Assembly: GCA_964628055.1 (NCBI GenBank)
Contig: CAZVNL010000018.1
Coordinates: forward strand, 1-44,719
Direction: 5' to 3'
Length of the DNA stretch: 44,719 nucleotides
Source of the DNA: CAZBEL01 sp964628055
GTDB lineage: Bacteria; Fidelibacterota; Marinisomatia; Marinisomatales; TCS56
Shown one piece after another: positions 16,420 to 24,474 of this stretch. A program made the translations under genes and the position numbers. Positions within the stretch are counted from its first letter, which is position 1; each line of letters starts with the position of its first letter. The notes beneath the pieces are model-generated. The model was given only the letters and a program-made list of their open reading frames with translations, searched no databases and was not told where the DNA came from.

Positions 16420-18558
16420 GTGTTACCAAGGAAAATAGGCCTCTTGTTGGTCGTCGTTGTGGGGTTGATAGCCGTCTATGTATTAACGGATATCAATCGC
16501 GTTTTTACCCTTGATTATCTGAGTGCGCGACAAGAGCGTTTCCAGTCTTTTTACCAGGACCACCGTCTTACCACTTTACTCTCCTACGGGGGGATTTACC
16601 TGGTGACCACGACTCTTTCCATTCCCGGTGCTACGATCCTTACCCTTGCCGGGGGAGCTATTTTCGGTTTTGTCATGGGAACCGTAGCGGTTTCCATCGC
16701 CAGTACGATTGGTGCCACCTTAGCTTTTTTGAGTTGTCGTTACCTGTTTCGAGAAGCTTTCCAGAAGCGTTTTATGTCCAAGTTGGCGGCCATTAATGCC
16801 GGGATAAAACGGGAAGGCGCCTTTTATTTGTTTGCCATTCGTCTGGCTCCGGGGTTTCCTTTCTTTGTGGTGAATGTAGCTATGGCTAAAACCTACCTGA
16901 AAACCAGTACCTTCATGTGGGTCAGTCAATTGGGAATGCTCCCTGGTACCATGGTGTATGTGAATGCCGGGACACAGTTGAGGCAGATTCATTCTCTGAA
17001 TGATGTCCTTGATCCTGGTTTACTGTATTCTTTTTTACTCTTAGGGTTATTTCCGCTTTTAGCGCGCTGGAGCGTCAAGGCCTACCGCCGTCGGAAAGGG
17101 CGACGTCGCTACCGGAGACCAAAAAAGTACGATTATAACGTCGTCGTGTTGGGAGCCGGCTCGGGGGGACTGGTTTCCGCCTATATTGCCGCTGCTGTGA
17201 AAGCCAGGGTGGCTCTGATTGAAAAGGATAAAATGGGGGGAGACTGTCTCAATACAGGCTGTGTGCCCAGTAAAGCTCTCATTCAATCGGCCAAAGTTAT
17301 CCACCAGGCGGGACGGGCGCAGGAGTGGGGTTTTGAGTCCGCTCAAATCGAATTTGATTTTGCCCAGGTCATGGCTCGGGTTCAATCGGTAGTAAAAACT
17401 GTTGAACCCCATGATTCAGAAGATCGTTACCGCAAATTAGGGGTAGACGTAATCCGGGGAGAAGCGAAGATTTTGGATCCTTACCGGATTCTGGTCCAGG
17501 GCCAAGAATTCACGGCCCGAAACCTGATTATTGCCACCGGAGCCCACCCGCTGGTGCCTTCCATTCCGGGTGTGGATCAGGTGAAACCCCTTACCAGCGA
17601 TACGATCTGGAAAATTCGAAAATTGCCCTCCAGGCTGGTGGTAGTGGGGGGAGGTCCGGTCGGGTGCGAACTGGCTCAGGCGTTTGCCCGCTTTGGTTCT
17701 CAAGTAACCCTGCTGGAAGGGATGAATCGATTGTTGCTGAAAGAAGATCCGGAAGTGAGTGATTTCATCCGATACAGGTTTGAAGCCGAAGGAATCCGGG
17801 TGCTGACCGGACATATGGTAGAGGCGTTTGAAAACCACGCCGGTCAGAAGGTGGTTACCTGTGACTGTGAAGGTGAGAAAATAAAAATTAACTGCGATGA
17901 AATTCTGATGGCTCTGGGAAGAAGGGCCAATGTAACCGGGTTTGGACTGGAGGAGTTAGAAATTGAAATCCGCCCCAACGGTACGATTGAAGTGGATCCG
18001 TTTCTCCGCACCAATTATCCCAATATTTATGCTGTGGGGGACGTCACCGGTCCTTACCAATTCACCCACGCCGCCAGCCATCAAGCCTGGTATGCCAGTG
18101 TGAACAGTCTGTTCAGTCCGTTGAAAAAATTCAAAGTGGACTACCGGTTAATGCCCTGGACGACCTTCACCGACCCGGAAGTGGCGCGGGTGGGGTTGAA
18201 CGAGACCGAGGCTCGGAAACAGGGGGTTACTTACGAAGTGACGCGTTACGACCTATCCGACTTAGATCGCGCCATTACTGACGGGGCGGAGGAAGGATTT
18301 GTGATGGTGTTGACGCCGCCAGGGAAAGATACAATTATAGGTGTAACTATCGTCGGTTCCCACGCTGGAGAAACCCTGGCTGAATTCGTACTGGCCATGA
18401 AACACGGGATCGGTCTCAATAAAATCCTGGGGACGATTCATACCTATCCCACCTTTGCCGAAGCCAATAAGTCTGTCGCCGGGAATTGGAAAAGGGCCCA
18501 CACCCCGGAGAGAATTCTAAGCTGGCTATCAACCTTTCATGCCTGGCGGCGGAAATAA
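16420..18558 (+). CDS. Fusion of TVP38/TMEM64 membrane domain and mercuric-reductase-like flavoprotein
   Basis: The 712-residue protein starts at a GTG with AGG spaced 7 bases upstream. Residues 1-230 are a TVP38/TMEM64 (VTT/DedA-related) membrane domain, with the motif IPGATILTLAGGAIFG and the FAIRLAPGFPFFVVN segment. Residues 235-712 are a class I pyridine-nucleotide-disulfide oxidoreductase: FAD motif VVVLGAGSGGLVSAYIAA, redox-active C276-x4-C281, NAD-binding VVVGGGPVGCELAQAFARFG, second FAD motif NIYAVGDVTG, and C-terminal H674-x6-E681. The closest family is mercuric reductase/dihydrolipoamide dehydrogenase. It lacks the N-terminal HMA domain and the C-terminal Cys pair of true MerA, so Hg(II) reduction is doubtful. 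Fusions of this type occur in other bacteria but their substrate is not established to my knowledge. It may be a membrane-bound disulfide or quinone reductase. Confidence 0.92.
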   Translation: MLPRKIGLLLVVVVGLIAVYVLTDINRVFTLDYLSARQERFQSFYQDHRLTTLLSYGGIYLVTTTLSIPGATILTLAGGAIFGFVMGTVAVSIASTIGATLAFLSCRYLFREAFQKRFMSKLAAINAGIKREGAFYLFAIRLAPGFPFFVVNVAMAKTYLKTSTFMWVSQLGMLPGTMVYVNAGTQLRQIHSLNDVLDPGLLYSFLLLGLFPLLARWSVKAYRRRKGRRRYRRPKKYDYNVVVLGAGSGGLVSAYIAAAVKARVALIEKDKMGGDCLNTGCVPSKALIQSAKVIHQAGRAQEWGFESAQIEFDFAQVMARVQSVVKTVEPHDSEDRYRKLGVDVIRGEAKILDPYRILVQGQEFTARNLIIATGAHPLVPSIPGVDQVKPLTSDTIWKIRKLPSRLVVVGGGPVGCELAQAFARFGSQVTLLEGMNRLLLKEDPEVSDFIRYRFEAEGIRVLTGHMVEAFENHAGQKVVTCDCEGEKIKINCDEILMALGRRANVTGFGLEELEIEIRPNGTIEVDPFLRTNYPNIYAVGDVTGPYQFTHAASHQAWYASVNSLFSPLKKFKVDYRLMPWTTFTDPEVARVGLNETEARKQGVTYEVTRYDLSDLDRAITDGAEEGFVMVLTPPGKDTIIGVTIVGSHAGETLAEFVLAMKHGIGLNKILGTIHTYPTFAEANKSVAGNWKRAHTPERILSWLSTFHAWRRK

Positions 18559-18637
18559 TCCCTTGAATAGGAAATTAACTAAAGCTGAGATTAGTAACTT
18601 TTGAAGTTTAATAAAACCTGCTAACGGAGGGAGAACT

Positions 18638-20218
18638 ATGAGAAAGCTATTTGTTATTGTGTCGATTTTGGTGCTGGTGCTTATCGGGGGTGGGGCCATT
18701 TTCTGGAGTGACATTCTGTGGAGTCTGTTAGTAGTGGTTCCGCTTATTGCCCTGGGGGTCTACGATATGTTTCAGCGGGAGCATACCCTCAAGCGGAATT
18801 ACCCCTTGGTGGGTTGGGGGCGTTATATCATGGAATCCCTGCGGCCCAAAGTGTACCAGTATTTTGTCGAATCCGATGTAGACGGCCGCCCCATCAGCCG
18901 GATTTTTCGTTCCTTGGTCTACCAGCGAGCCAAGGGGGATCTGGATACCTCTCCTTTCGGGACCCAGATGGACGTGTACCGGGTGGGATATGAATGGACA
19001 GCCCATTCCCTGAATGCCATCAATTACCAGGAATGTGATTGTGATTTAAGGGTGTTGGTAGGTTCGCCCCAGTGTACTCAGCCCTATTCGGCCAGCATTT
19101 TGAACATCTCCGCCATGAGTTACGGAGCGTTGAGCAAGAATGCGGTGTTAGCCCTGAACTTGGGGGCCAAGTTGGGTGGGTTTGCCCATAACACGGGAGA
19201 GGGTGGTTTGAGCCCCTATCATTTGAAACATGGCGGTGACATCATCTGGCAAATTGGGACGGGTTATTTTGGATGTCGAGATGCCAAGGGTAGGTTTGAT
19301 CCCGTCGCTTTCGAGGAGCAGGCACGCCTGGAAGCGGTGAAGATGATTGAGGTGAAACTTTCCCAGGGCGCCAAACCGGGTCACGGAGGGATTCTGCCAG
19401 CCCAGAAAAATACCCCTGAAATCGCTCGGATACGGGGAGTGGAACCCTACACCGAAGTGCAGTCACCACCCAGCCATACGGCCTTTCGTACACCAATTGA
19501 GTTGTTAGAGTTTCTGAATCAATTACGGGATCTGTCCGGTGGGAAGCCGGTAGGTTTCAAGTTGTGTGTTGGCCGTTACCGGGAGTTCGTGGCCATTTGC
19601 AAAGGGATGGTAGAGGGGGGAATTCGGCCCGATTTCATTACCGTGGATGGCGGCGAAGGGGGCACGGGAGCGGCCCCCTTAGAATATGCCAACTCAGTGG
19701 GAATGCCTTTGCGGGAAGGCCTCGCCTTTGTGGTGGATTGCCTCCACGGTTTTGATCTGAAGAAGGACATTAAGGTCATCGCCAGTGGGAAAATCTTTAC
19801 CGGCTTTCATTTATTGAAGAACCTGGCCCTGGGGGCCGATATGGGCAATAGTGCCCGGGGGATGATGCTGGCTCTGGGCTGCATCCAGGCCCTGGAATGT
19901 AATCGAAATACCTGTCCCACCGGCATCACGACGCAGAAACCGGCCCTGGTGAAGGGGTTGGTCGTGGCTGATAAAGCCCCGCGCGTGGCGCGCTTGCATC
20001 ACGAAACGGTTCAAAGCCTGGTGGAATTGGTGGCGGCTGACGGACTGGAAGGGACGAGTCAACTGAACCGGTCTAACGTTTACCGCCGCGTGAGTTCCAC
20101 GGAAATAAAGCGGTATGATGAAATCTTCCCGCCCGTTGAACCGGGCTCGTTTTTACGCTCTACACCTCCGGAAGCCTATCGGCAGGTTTTGGAGCGGGCT
20201 ACAGCAACTTCTTTTTAA
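18638..20218 (+). CDS. Membrane-anchored FMN-binding glutamate synthase-like protein
   Basis: A 526-residue protein with two N-terminal TM helices (about 4-22 and 26-42), then the FMN-binding (alpha/beta barrel) domain of glutamate synthase, GltB type. Typical motifs are NISAMSYGALSKNAVLALN, NTGEGGLSPYH, GAKPGHGGILP, VDGGEGGTGAAPLEYAN and ALECNRNTCPTGITTQ. The cysteines C415-x5-C421-x4-C426 match the 3Fe-4S site of glutamate synthase. The amidotransferase and central domains are absent, so it cannot make glutamate from glutamine in the usual way. Stand-alone proteins of this family are common and mostly uncharacterised; some relatives are archaeal-type GltS subunits. Good ribosome site (GGAGGG). 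The neighbouring flavoprotein genes suggest a membrane electron-transfer function. Confidence 0.92.
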   Translation: MRKLFVIVSILVLVLIGGGAIFWSDILWSLLVVVPLIALGVYDMFQREHTLKRNYPLVGWGRYIMESLRPKVYQYFVESDVDGRPISRIFRSLVYQRAKGDLDTSPFGTQMDVYRVGYEWTAHSLNAINYQECDCDLRVLVGSPQCTQPYSASILNISAMSYGALSKNAVLALNLGAKLGGFAHNTGEGGLSPYHLKHGGDIIWQIGTGYFGCRDAKGRFDPVAFEEQARLEAVKMIEVKLSQGAKPGHGGILPAQKNTPEIARIRGVEPYTEVQSPPSHTAFRTPIELLEFLNQLRDLSGGKPVGFKLCVGRYREFVAICKGMVEGGIRPDFITVDGGEGGTGAAPLEYANSVGMPLREGLAFVVDCLHGFDLKKDIKVIASGKIFTGFHLLKNLALGADMGNSARGMMLALGCIQALECNRNTCPTGITTQKPALVKGLVVADKAPRVARLHHETVQSLVELVAADGLEGTSQLNRSNVYRRVSSTEIKRYDEIFPPVEPGSFLRSTPPEAYRQVLERATATSF

Positions 20219-20232
20219 GCTGGTAGCTTTTT
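20217..20232 (+). terminator. Short hairpin with T-run after the GltB-like gene
   Basis: AAGCT-ggt-AGCTT followed by TTT overlaps the stop codon. A second dyad GGCGC/GCGCC lies at 20241-20258. Either may end the transcript, but both stems are only 5 bp. Confidence 0.3.
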
Positions 20233-20393
20233 GAGTTTGCGGCGCTTTGAGTCGCGCCATATTCGCCATATCAGGCGGAATGAAAAAGAAGGGTTCATGA
20301 TGACCGGTAACACCGTACGATTAAGCGAAGAACATTTTCCCCTCGGGTGGTAGTAATTTCTTTCCCTCATTAAAGGCAAGCGAGGAGTGTTTT

Positions 20394-21503
20394 ATGGCTC
20401 AAGATTACGAGGTCATTATCGTTGGGGGTGGCATTGGCGGGTCGGCCGTGGCGTTGCGGGCAGCCCAGAACAACCTGAACACGTTGTGGCTGTTAGGGAA
20501 CAAACGTACCCGGAAACGTAGCCGGTCCCAATGGGTCTACAACCTGGATAACATCGTGGGCTTTCATGAGGATGTGATCAAGGAACAGGTGCTTAAAACC
20601 TTGCGACGTCGGCGCGCCACGGAAGCGGCGGAACTCATTAAACGAGAACATTACCACATCCATAACCGGGGCATTATCAAAAATACTATCCAGCGCTTAG
20701 AGGAGGCTTATCCTCACGTGACGATTCGCGAAGAGGTCGCGGTGAAATTGGAGAAGATCGATGCAACTTTTCGGGTTACCACTCCCCAGGGGCATTTTCA
20801 GGCGGTGGCTGTGGTCCTGGCTACGGGCGTCATCGACGAGCAACCCCAGTTTGCCTTATTGAATCGCAAGGGTGAACGGGAAACGTCACCCCGGTGGATA
20901 TATCCGTTCGCAAACCGGGAACAGGTTTTGTACTGTATCCGTTGCGAGGGACACCTGACCCGGGAAGCGGCCGTGGCGGTTCTTGGGCATACCAACCCCG
21001 CCGTGGAGCTCAGTTTTACGTTGTACGAGCGTTACGGAAACCGCGTTTACCTGTTAACCGATGGCCAGGCCTTGAAGGTTGATGCCAAGCAAAAAATGCT
21101 CTTGGCCCATTACCAGATCGAGGTGATTACCGAGGCGGTGACAGACCTGCTTCAGGAGGACAAGACTCATTTACAAGGTTTCGGTTTTGCCTCCCATGAG
21201 TCGGTTTACGTAAAGTTTGCTCTGGTGGCCTTGGGATTACACCGCGTTTACAACGGCCTGGCCCGTCAGGTGGGAGCGCGCCTCATGGACCCGGAGCAAC
21301 CGGTGGAAAAACGCCACGTATGGATCAATCAAAAAGGCGAAACCTCCGTAGAGAACCTTTTCGCCGTGGGGGATATGGTGAAACGGGAAGATGAACCGGT
21401 GATGAAACAGGTTTATACAGCCCAGGAATATGCCATACGGGCCGTGGATGTCATCGATTCCCGCCGTAGAAAAGCCTTACGCGAGGTAGTGCTGAAAAAA
21501 TAG
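20394..21503 (+). CDS. Thioredoxin reductase-like FAD/NAD(P) oxidoreductase with CIRC motif
   Basis: A 369-residue flavoprotein. The N-terminal FAD fold is VIIVGGGIGGSAVALRAAQN. The segment NLDNIVGFHEDVIKEQVLKTL matches thioredoxin reductases. C181-I-R-C184 sits in YCIRCEGH, the position of the CATC redox pair of bacterial thioredoxin reductase. The NAD(P) domain (about 190-290) is GxGxxG-poor (AVAVLGHTNPAVELSF), and the FAD motif VENLFAVGDMVK closes the fold. The protein is longer than the usual 310-320 residues, mainly through a basic insertion (KRTRKRSRSQW) after the first FAD motif. It may reduce the thioredoxin-like protein encoded at 9.3 kb or another thiol partner. Its gene follows the GltB-like gene and precedes NDH-2. 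Ribosome site GAGGAG. Confidence 0.88.
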   Translation: MAQDYEVIIVGGGIGGSAVALRAAQNNLNTLWLLGNKRTRKRSRSQWVYNLDNIVGFHEDVIKEQVLKTLRRRRATEAAELIKREHYHIHNRGIIKNTIQRLEEAYPHVTIREEVAVKLEKIDATFRVTTPQGHFQAVAVVLATGVIDEQPQFALLNRKGERETSPRWIYPFANREQVLYCIRCEGHLTREAAVAVLGHTNPAVELSFTLYERYGNRVYLLTDGQALKVDAKQKMLLAHYQIEVITEAVTDLLQEDKTHLQGFGFASHESVYVKFALVALGLHRVYNGLARQVGARLMDPEQPVEKRHVWINQKGETSVENLFAVGDMVKREDEPVMKQVYTAQEYAIRAVDVIDSRRRKALREVVLKK

Positions 21504-21521
21504 GGAGCGGTTTTTAGGAAA

Positions 21522-21641
21522 ATGCAGACAGCCAAAAGGGCGCTCACTGGCTGCTATGAGATTATTAAAGCCACACCTGATTCGAAAGGGGTCTACATAA
21601 CGGGAAAACGGGTAATGAATCTTGAGGGAAGGGTCCGTTGA
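21522..21641 (+). CDS. Possible 39-residue protein upstream of and coupled to NDH-2
   Basis: An ATG frame of 39 codons occupies nearly the whole gap between two flavoprotein genes and ends TTGA, its TGA stop overlapping the TTG start of the NDH-2 gene. This is the geometry of translational coupling. A weak AGGAAA precedes the ATG. The peptide begins MQTAKRALTGCYEII and ends NLEGRVR; it is basic and has no recognisable domain. It may be a leader peptide or a chance frame. Confidence 0.3.
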   Translation: MQTAKRALTGCYEIIKATPDSKGVYITGKRVMNLEGRVR

Positions 21642-22855
21642 AACCGCGATTGGTGGTGTTGGGCTCCGGGTTTGGTTCGTTTAGCTTTTTAAAGCAGCTT
21701 CATGTTTCCGCTTTCGACGTAACCCTCATCAGTCCGCGTAATCATTTTCTCTTTACGCCCCTGTTGCCCAGCACCATCGTGGGGACCATTGAATTTCGGA
21801 GCATCATCGAACCGGTCCGGAACATCCATTCTCAGCTACGGTTCTTTATGGCGCGAGCGGAAGGCGTTGATGTGGATCAGAAGCTCGTTCATTGTCGGAG
21901 TGTGGGGAACCGGCAATCGTTTACCGTCCCTTACGACCGTCTGGTAATCGGCGTGGGCGAAGGGACCAATACTTTCCACATTGAAGGGGTGGAAACACAC
22001 GCCCATTTCCTGAAGGAGTTATCCCATGGTCGTCGTATTCGCACCGGGGTGTTAAAGCTGTTTGAGGAAGTTTCTTTACCTATGTGTACCCCTGAAGAGA
22101 AGCGCCGGAAGCTGCACCTGGTGGTTGTAGGTGGCGGCCCCACGGGAATAGAGATCGCGGCGGAACTCCACGACTTTGTGGTACAAGATATCTGTTGCTA
22201 CTACCCTGACCTGGAACCGTTGGTGCGGGTGACTTTGGTAGAGGCTGGGGAGGAGATTCTCACGGCCTTTGACCAGAGTTTGGGGCGGGCGGCGGAACGA
22301 CTTTTCAAGCGGCAACGGATTTACATCCTCACCGGCGATCCGGTGGTTTCCGTGAACGCCGAAGAAATACACCTGTCATCAGGCAAGGTTTTGACTTATG
22401 GGCTTTTATTGTGGGCCACTGGTAATGCGCCCCATCCCTTTGTGCGTAAACTACCGTTTTCCCATTCTCCGGAAGGGCGCCTGATAGTGAATCAATTTTT
22501 ACGCGTTCCCGGGCAAAAGGACGTGTATGCACTGGGCGATTGTGCGGCCGTGAAACAGCAACACCTTTTACCTACGGCCCAGGTGGCCATGCAACAGGGG
22601 AAATACCTGGCCCGGGTCTTTAACGGGAAATACACCGACCGCCCCTTTGTGTTTCGTTCTTTAGGCATGTTGGCCTATGTGGGTAGCGACCGGGCCCTGG
22701 TAGAATCCCGGGGGGTACACGTTAGCGGACGACTGGCCTGGCTGTTCTGGCGGTCGGTGTACCTCACACGCCTGGTGCGTTGGCGAAACAAAGTGCGCGT
22801 CCTGGTAGACTGGATGCTCAACGCCCTCTTTGGGCGGGATGTAAGCCAGTTTTGA
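21638..22855 (+). CDS. Type II NADH dehydrogenase (NDH-2)
   Basis: A 405-residue single-subunit NADH:quinone oxidoreductase that passes electrons from NADH to membrane quinone without proton pumping. Seen: the first FAD motif VVLGSGFGSFSFLKQLH; the HFLFTPLLPSTIVGTIEFRS segment characteristic of NDH-2; the NADH fold LVVVGGGPTGIEIAAELHDF; the second FAD motif DVYALGDCAA; and the quinone-site segment PTAQVAMQQGKYLA. The C-terminal 50 residues (RLAWLFWRSVYLTRLVRWRNKV) form the amphipathic membrane anchor of the family. The start is TTG with GAGGGAAGGG upstream. Next to a candidate menaquinone prenyltransferase, a Crp-type regulator and other flavoproteins, it supports the view that this region feeds a quinone pool. 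Confidence 0.92.
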   Translation: MKPRLVVLGSGFGSFSFLKQLHVSAFDVTLISPRNHFLFTPLLPSTIVGTIEFRSIIEPVRNIHSQLRFFMARAEGVDVDQKLVHCRSVGNRQSFTVPYDRLVIGVGEGTNTFHIEGVETHAHFLKELSHGRRIRTGVLKLFEEVSLPMCTPEEKRRKLHLVVVGGGPTGIEIAAELHDFVVQDICCYYPDLEPLVRVTLVEAGEEILTAFDQSLGRAAERLFKRQRIYILTGDPVVSVNAEEIHLSSGKVLTYGLLLWATGNAPHPFVRKLPFSHSPEGRLIVNQFLRVPGQKDVYALGDCAAVKQQHLLPTAQVAMQQGKYLARVFNGKYTDRPFVFRSLGMLAYVGSDRALVESRGVHVSGRLAWLFWRSVYLTRLVRWRNKVRVLVDWMLNALFGRDVSQF

Positions 22856-23055
22856 GAGTTAGTTAGCACTTCGTATTGGCTGTTTTTAGCAGGAATATTA
22901 ACAGAGACTACGGAGTAGGGGTTCGGTTGATGATTTCCGGTGTATAAAACTGCACAGGTAATAAACTAAAGTTTGAGTAAGGACAAAATGTTACTAAAAT
23001 CGCTTTTGAGTTGCAGGGTAAAAAGGCACCAAATTTAACCGAGGGATAAAAAGGG

Positions 23056-23175
23056 TTGGATGTAAAGTTGTGTGTAAATGCCTGGAAAGAATTACGTCAG
23101 CTAAAACAGGCGTTTGAATCCTACCGAGATATGAGTAAAGAAACGACGGTGAGAAGATGTCCATTCCGGCCTTGA
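23056..23175 (+). CDS. Possible 39-residue protein overlapping the start of nnrE
   Basis: A TTG frame of 39 codons, preceded by GAGGG at a spacing of about 9, ends 19 bases inside the next gene in another frame. The core (AWKELRQLKQAFESYRDM) reads like an amphipathic helix. No homology recognised; a chance frame is possible. The rest of the 300-bp gap 22856-23156 shows nothing else I can name. Confidence 0.25.
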   Translation: MDVKLCVNAWKELRQLKQAFESYRDMSKETTVRRCPFRP

Positions 23176-23894
23176 CCGTAGCCGAGATGCGGGAGGTAGA
23201 TCGCCTCATGGTGGAGACGTATGGTATCTCCCTGGAACAGATGATGGAACAGGCAGGACGGAACCTCTGTGATTTGGCGGTTAGGTGGTTACAGTCCCAC
23301 ACAGACCGGCAGCCACCGTATGATTTCGTCGTCGTTTGCGGTACCGGTAATAACGGGGGCGGAGGGATGACGGCAGCACGCTATTTATCCAATAGGGCTC
23401 ATGGGGTGACAGTTATTTTGGCTGGCCATAACAAGCGCCTGAAACCGGTGCCAAAAAAGCGCTGGCGGACGCTTCACCACTGTCCCGTGGACCGATTCAT
23501 AGGCTGGGATCCTGCCTACAAAACAATCTTTTCCAAAGCAGATTTGATCATCGACGCCATGCTGGGGTATGGTCTCACCGGTGAACCCCGGGGAATTCCT
23601 GCCCGGTTTATTCAGGAAATCCTCCGGACTGGCAACAATCGCATCCTCGCGTTGGATGTGCCCTCCGGGTTAGACCTCGATAGCGGCCAACCACATGATT
23701 TGTGCCTTCCCGCCGCCACCACCATGACCTTAGCCCTGCCGAAAGTAGGATTGACAGTGCCAACAGCCAAACCCTACGTGGGAGAACTTTACCTGGCCGA
23801 TATTGGCGTGCCCCCGCAATTGTATCGCCACCTGGGACTACCGGATCAAATCCTCTTCCAGGACCAGGCCTTTCGATTGATTACTGATGATTGA
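23157..23894 (+). CDS. nnrE: NAD(P)HX epimerase (YjeF N-terminal domain protein)
   Basis: A 245-residue stand-alone YjeF_N protein. NAD(P)HX epimerase interconverts R and S forms of hydrated NAD(P)H so that the dehydratase can repair both. Typical features: the N-terminal AEMREVDRLMVETYGI and LEQMMEQAGRNL helices; the Rossmann-like VVCGTGNNGGGGMTAARYL; the K+-binding loop IIDAMLGYGLTGEPRG; and ILALDVPSGLDLDSGQ followed by the ATTMTLALPKVGL segment. The NnrD dehydratase half, often fused, is absent and is not elsewhere in the window. Repair of damaged NAD(P)H fits its place beside NADH-consuming flavoproteins. The ATG start has a weak GAGAAG ribosome site. Confidence 0.92.
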   Translation: MSIPALTVAEMREVDRLMVETYGISLEQMMEQAGRNLCDLAVRWLQSHTDRQPPYDFVVVCGTGNNGGGGMTAARYLSNRAHGVTVILAGHNKRLKPVPKKRWRTLHHCPVDRFIGWDPAYKTIFSKADLIIDAMLGYGLTGEPRGIPARFIQEILRTGNNRILALDVPSGLDLDSGQPHDLCLPAATTMTLALPKVGLTVPTAKPYVGELYLADIGVPPQLYRHLGLPDQILFQDQAFRLITDD

Positions 23895-23942
23895 GTTACG
23901 TTAGTCGTCTTCGGTTTCTATCGACAACGGCATCTATTTTAG

Positions 23943-23964
23943 TATTTGAATATATATTCAAATA
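23943..23964. promoter_or_regulatory. Perfect 22-bp palindrome, candidate ArsR/SmtB-type operator
   Basis: TATTTGAATAT and its exact complement ATATTCAAATA meet at 23953/23954; all 11 pairs match. The TTGAA...TTCAA core is the pattern bound by CadC/SmtB/ArsR metal repressors. It lies 68 bp before the HMA protein gene, with an ArsR-family gene next in the same run, so autoregulation by metal-released repression is likely. Confidence 0.75.
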
Positions 23965-24032
23965 GTTTTAAGCTCCTCCCAAGAACCAACTTCCAAAAAA
24001 GATAGTTAAGCAGGATCGAAAGGAGGAGAATT

Positions 24033-24419
24033 ATGAATAGTCACAAGCACCCCATGCAAATAGTTTTAATCACTTTTACCATCCTGGCGGTTTTGCTCTT
24101 TTTCCCTTACTATGGCAATCATCTGTTTGGGGAAGGTGAGCAAGAGGCCACCGCCCAGGAGGGCAAGGTAACCGAGTGGATCATTGAGGGAATGACCTGT
24201 ACCGGTTGTGCAATAGGGTTGCAGGGGGGAATGGCCGCTGTGGAGGGGATCACCGATTGTACTGTGGACTACGCCTCCAAAACGATGGTTTGCACGGTGG
24301 ATGAGCAAAAGGTAAAGGTAGCTGATGTGCCTGGTTTAGTGGAGAAAATGGGCTATCATGCTCGTCTTAAGGTTAATCCTGATGTTTCGAAAGACGAAAC
24401 TTCCCCGGAGCACGAATAG
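24033..24419 (+). CDS. Exported or membrane-anchored heavy-metal-associated (HMA) protein
   Basis: A 128-residue protein with one N-terminal TM or signal-anchor helix (residues 9-27), a short acidic linker and an HMA ferredoxin-like domain (45-115). Its metal motif is GM54-T-C56-T-G-C59. A second cysteine pair (DCTVDYASKTMVCTVDE) is unusual for HMA domains. The family binds Cu(I), Zn, Cd or Hg through the CxxC. The anchor would place the domain outside the cytoplasmic membrane, as for MerP, rather than in the cytosol as for copper chaperones. A strong AAAGGAGGAG ribosome site precedes it. It lies between the palindromic operator and the ArsR gene 55 bp further on. No metal pump is encoded in this run, so its partner is not obvious. 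Confidence 0.88.
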   Translation: MNSHKHPMQIVLITFTILAVLLFFPYYGNHLFGEGEQEATAQEGKVTEWIIEGMTCTGCAIGLQGGMAAVEGITDCTVDYASKTMVCTVDEQKVKVADVPGLVEKMGYHARLKVNPDVSKDETSPEHE

Positions 24420-24474
24420 AAGAACATTCACGGATTGAAGGTTAAAAAAGGATGGGGTTGGTGGAGTAAAAACC

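Noticed and set aside
20297..20353. 18-codon ATG frame with AGAAGGG upstream, between the GltB-like and TrxR-like genes
   Set aside because: Too short to support; could be a leader peptide, but nothing beyond the ribosome-site match speaks for it.
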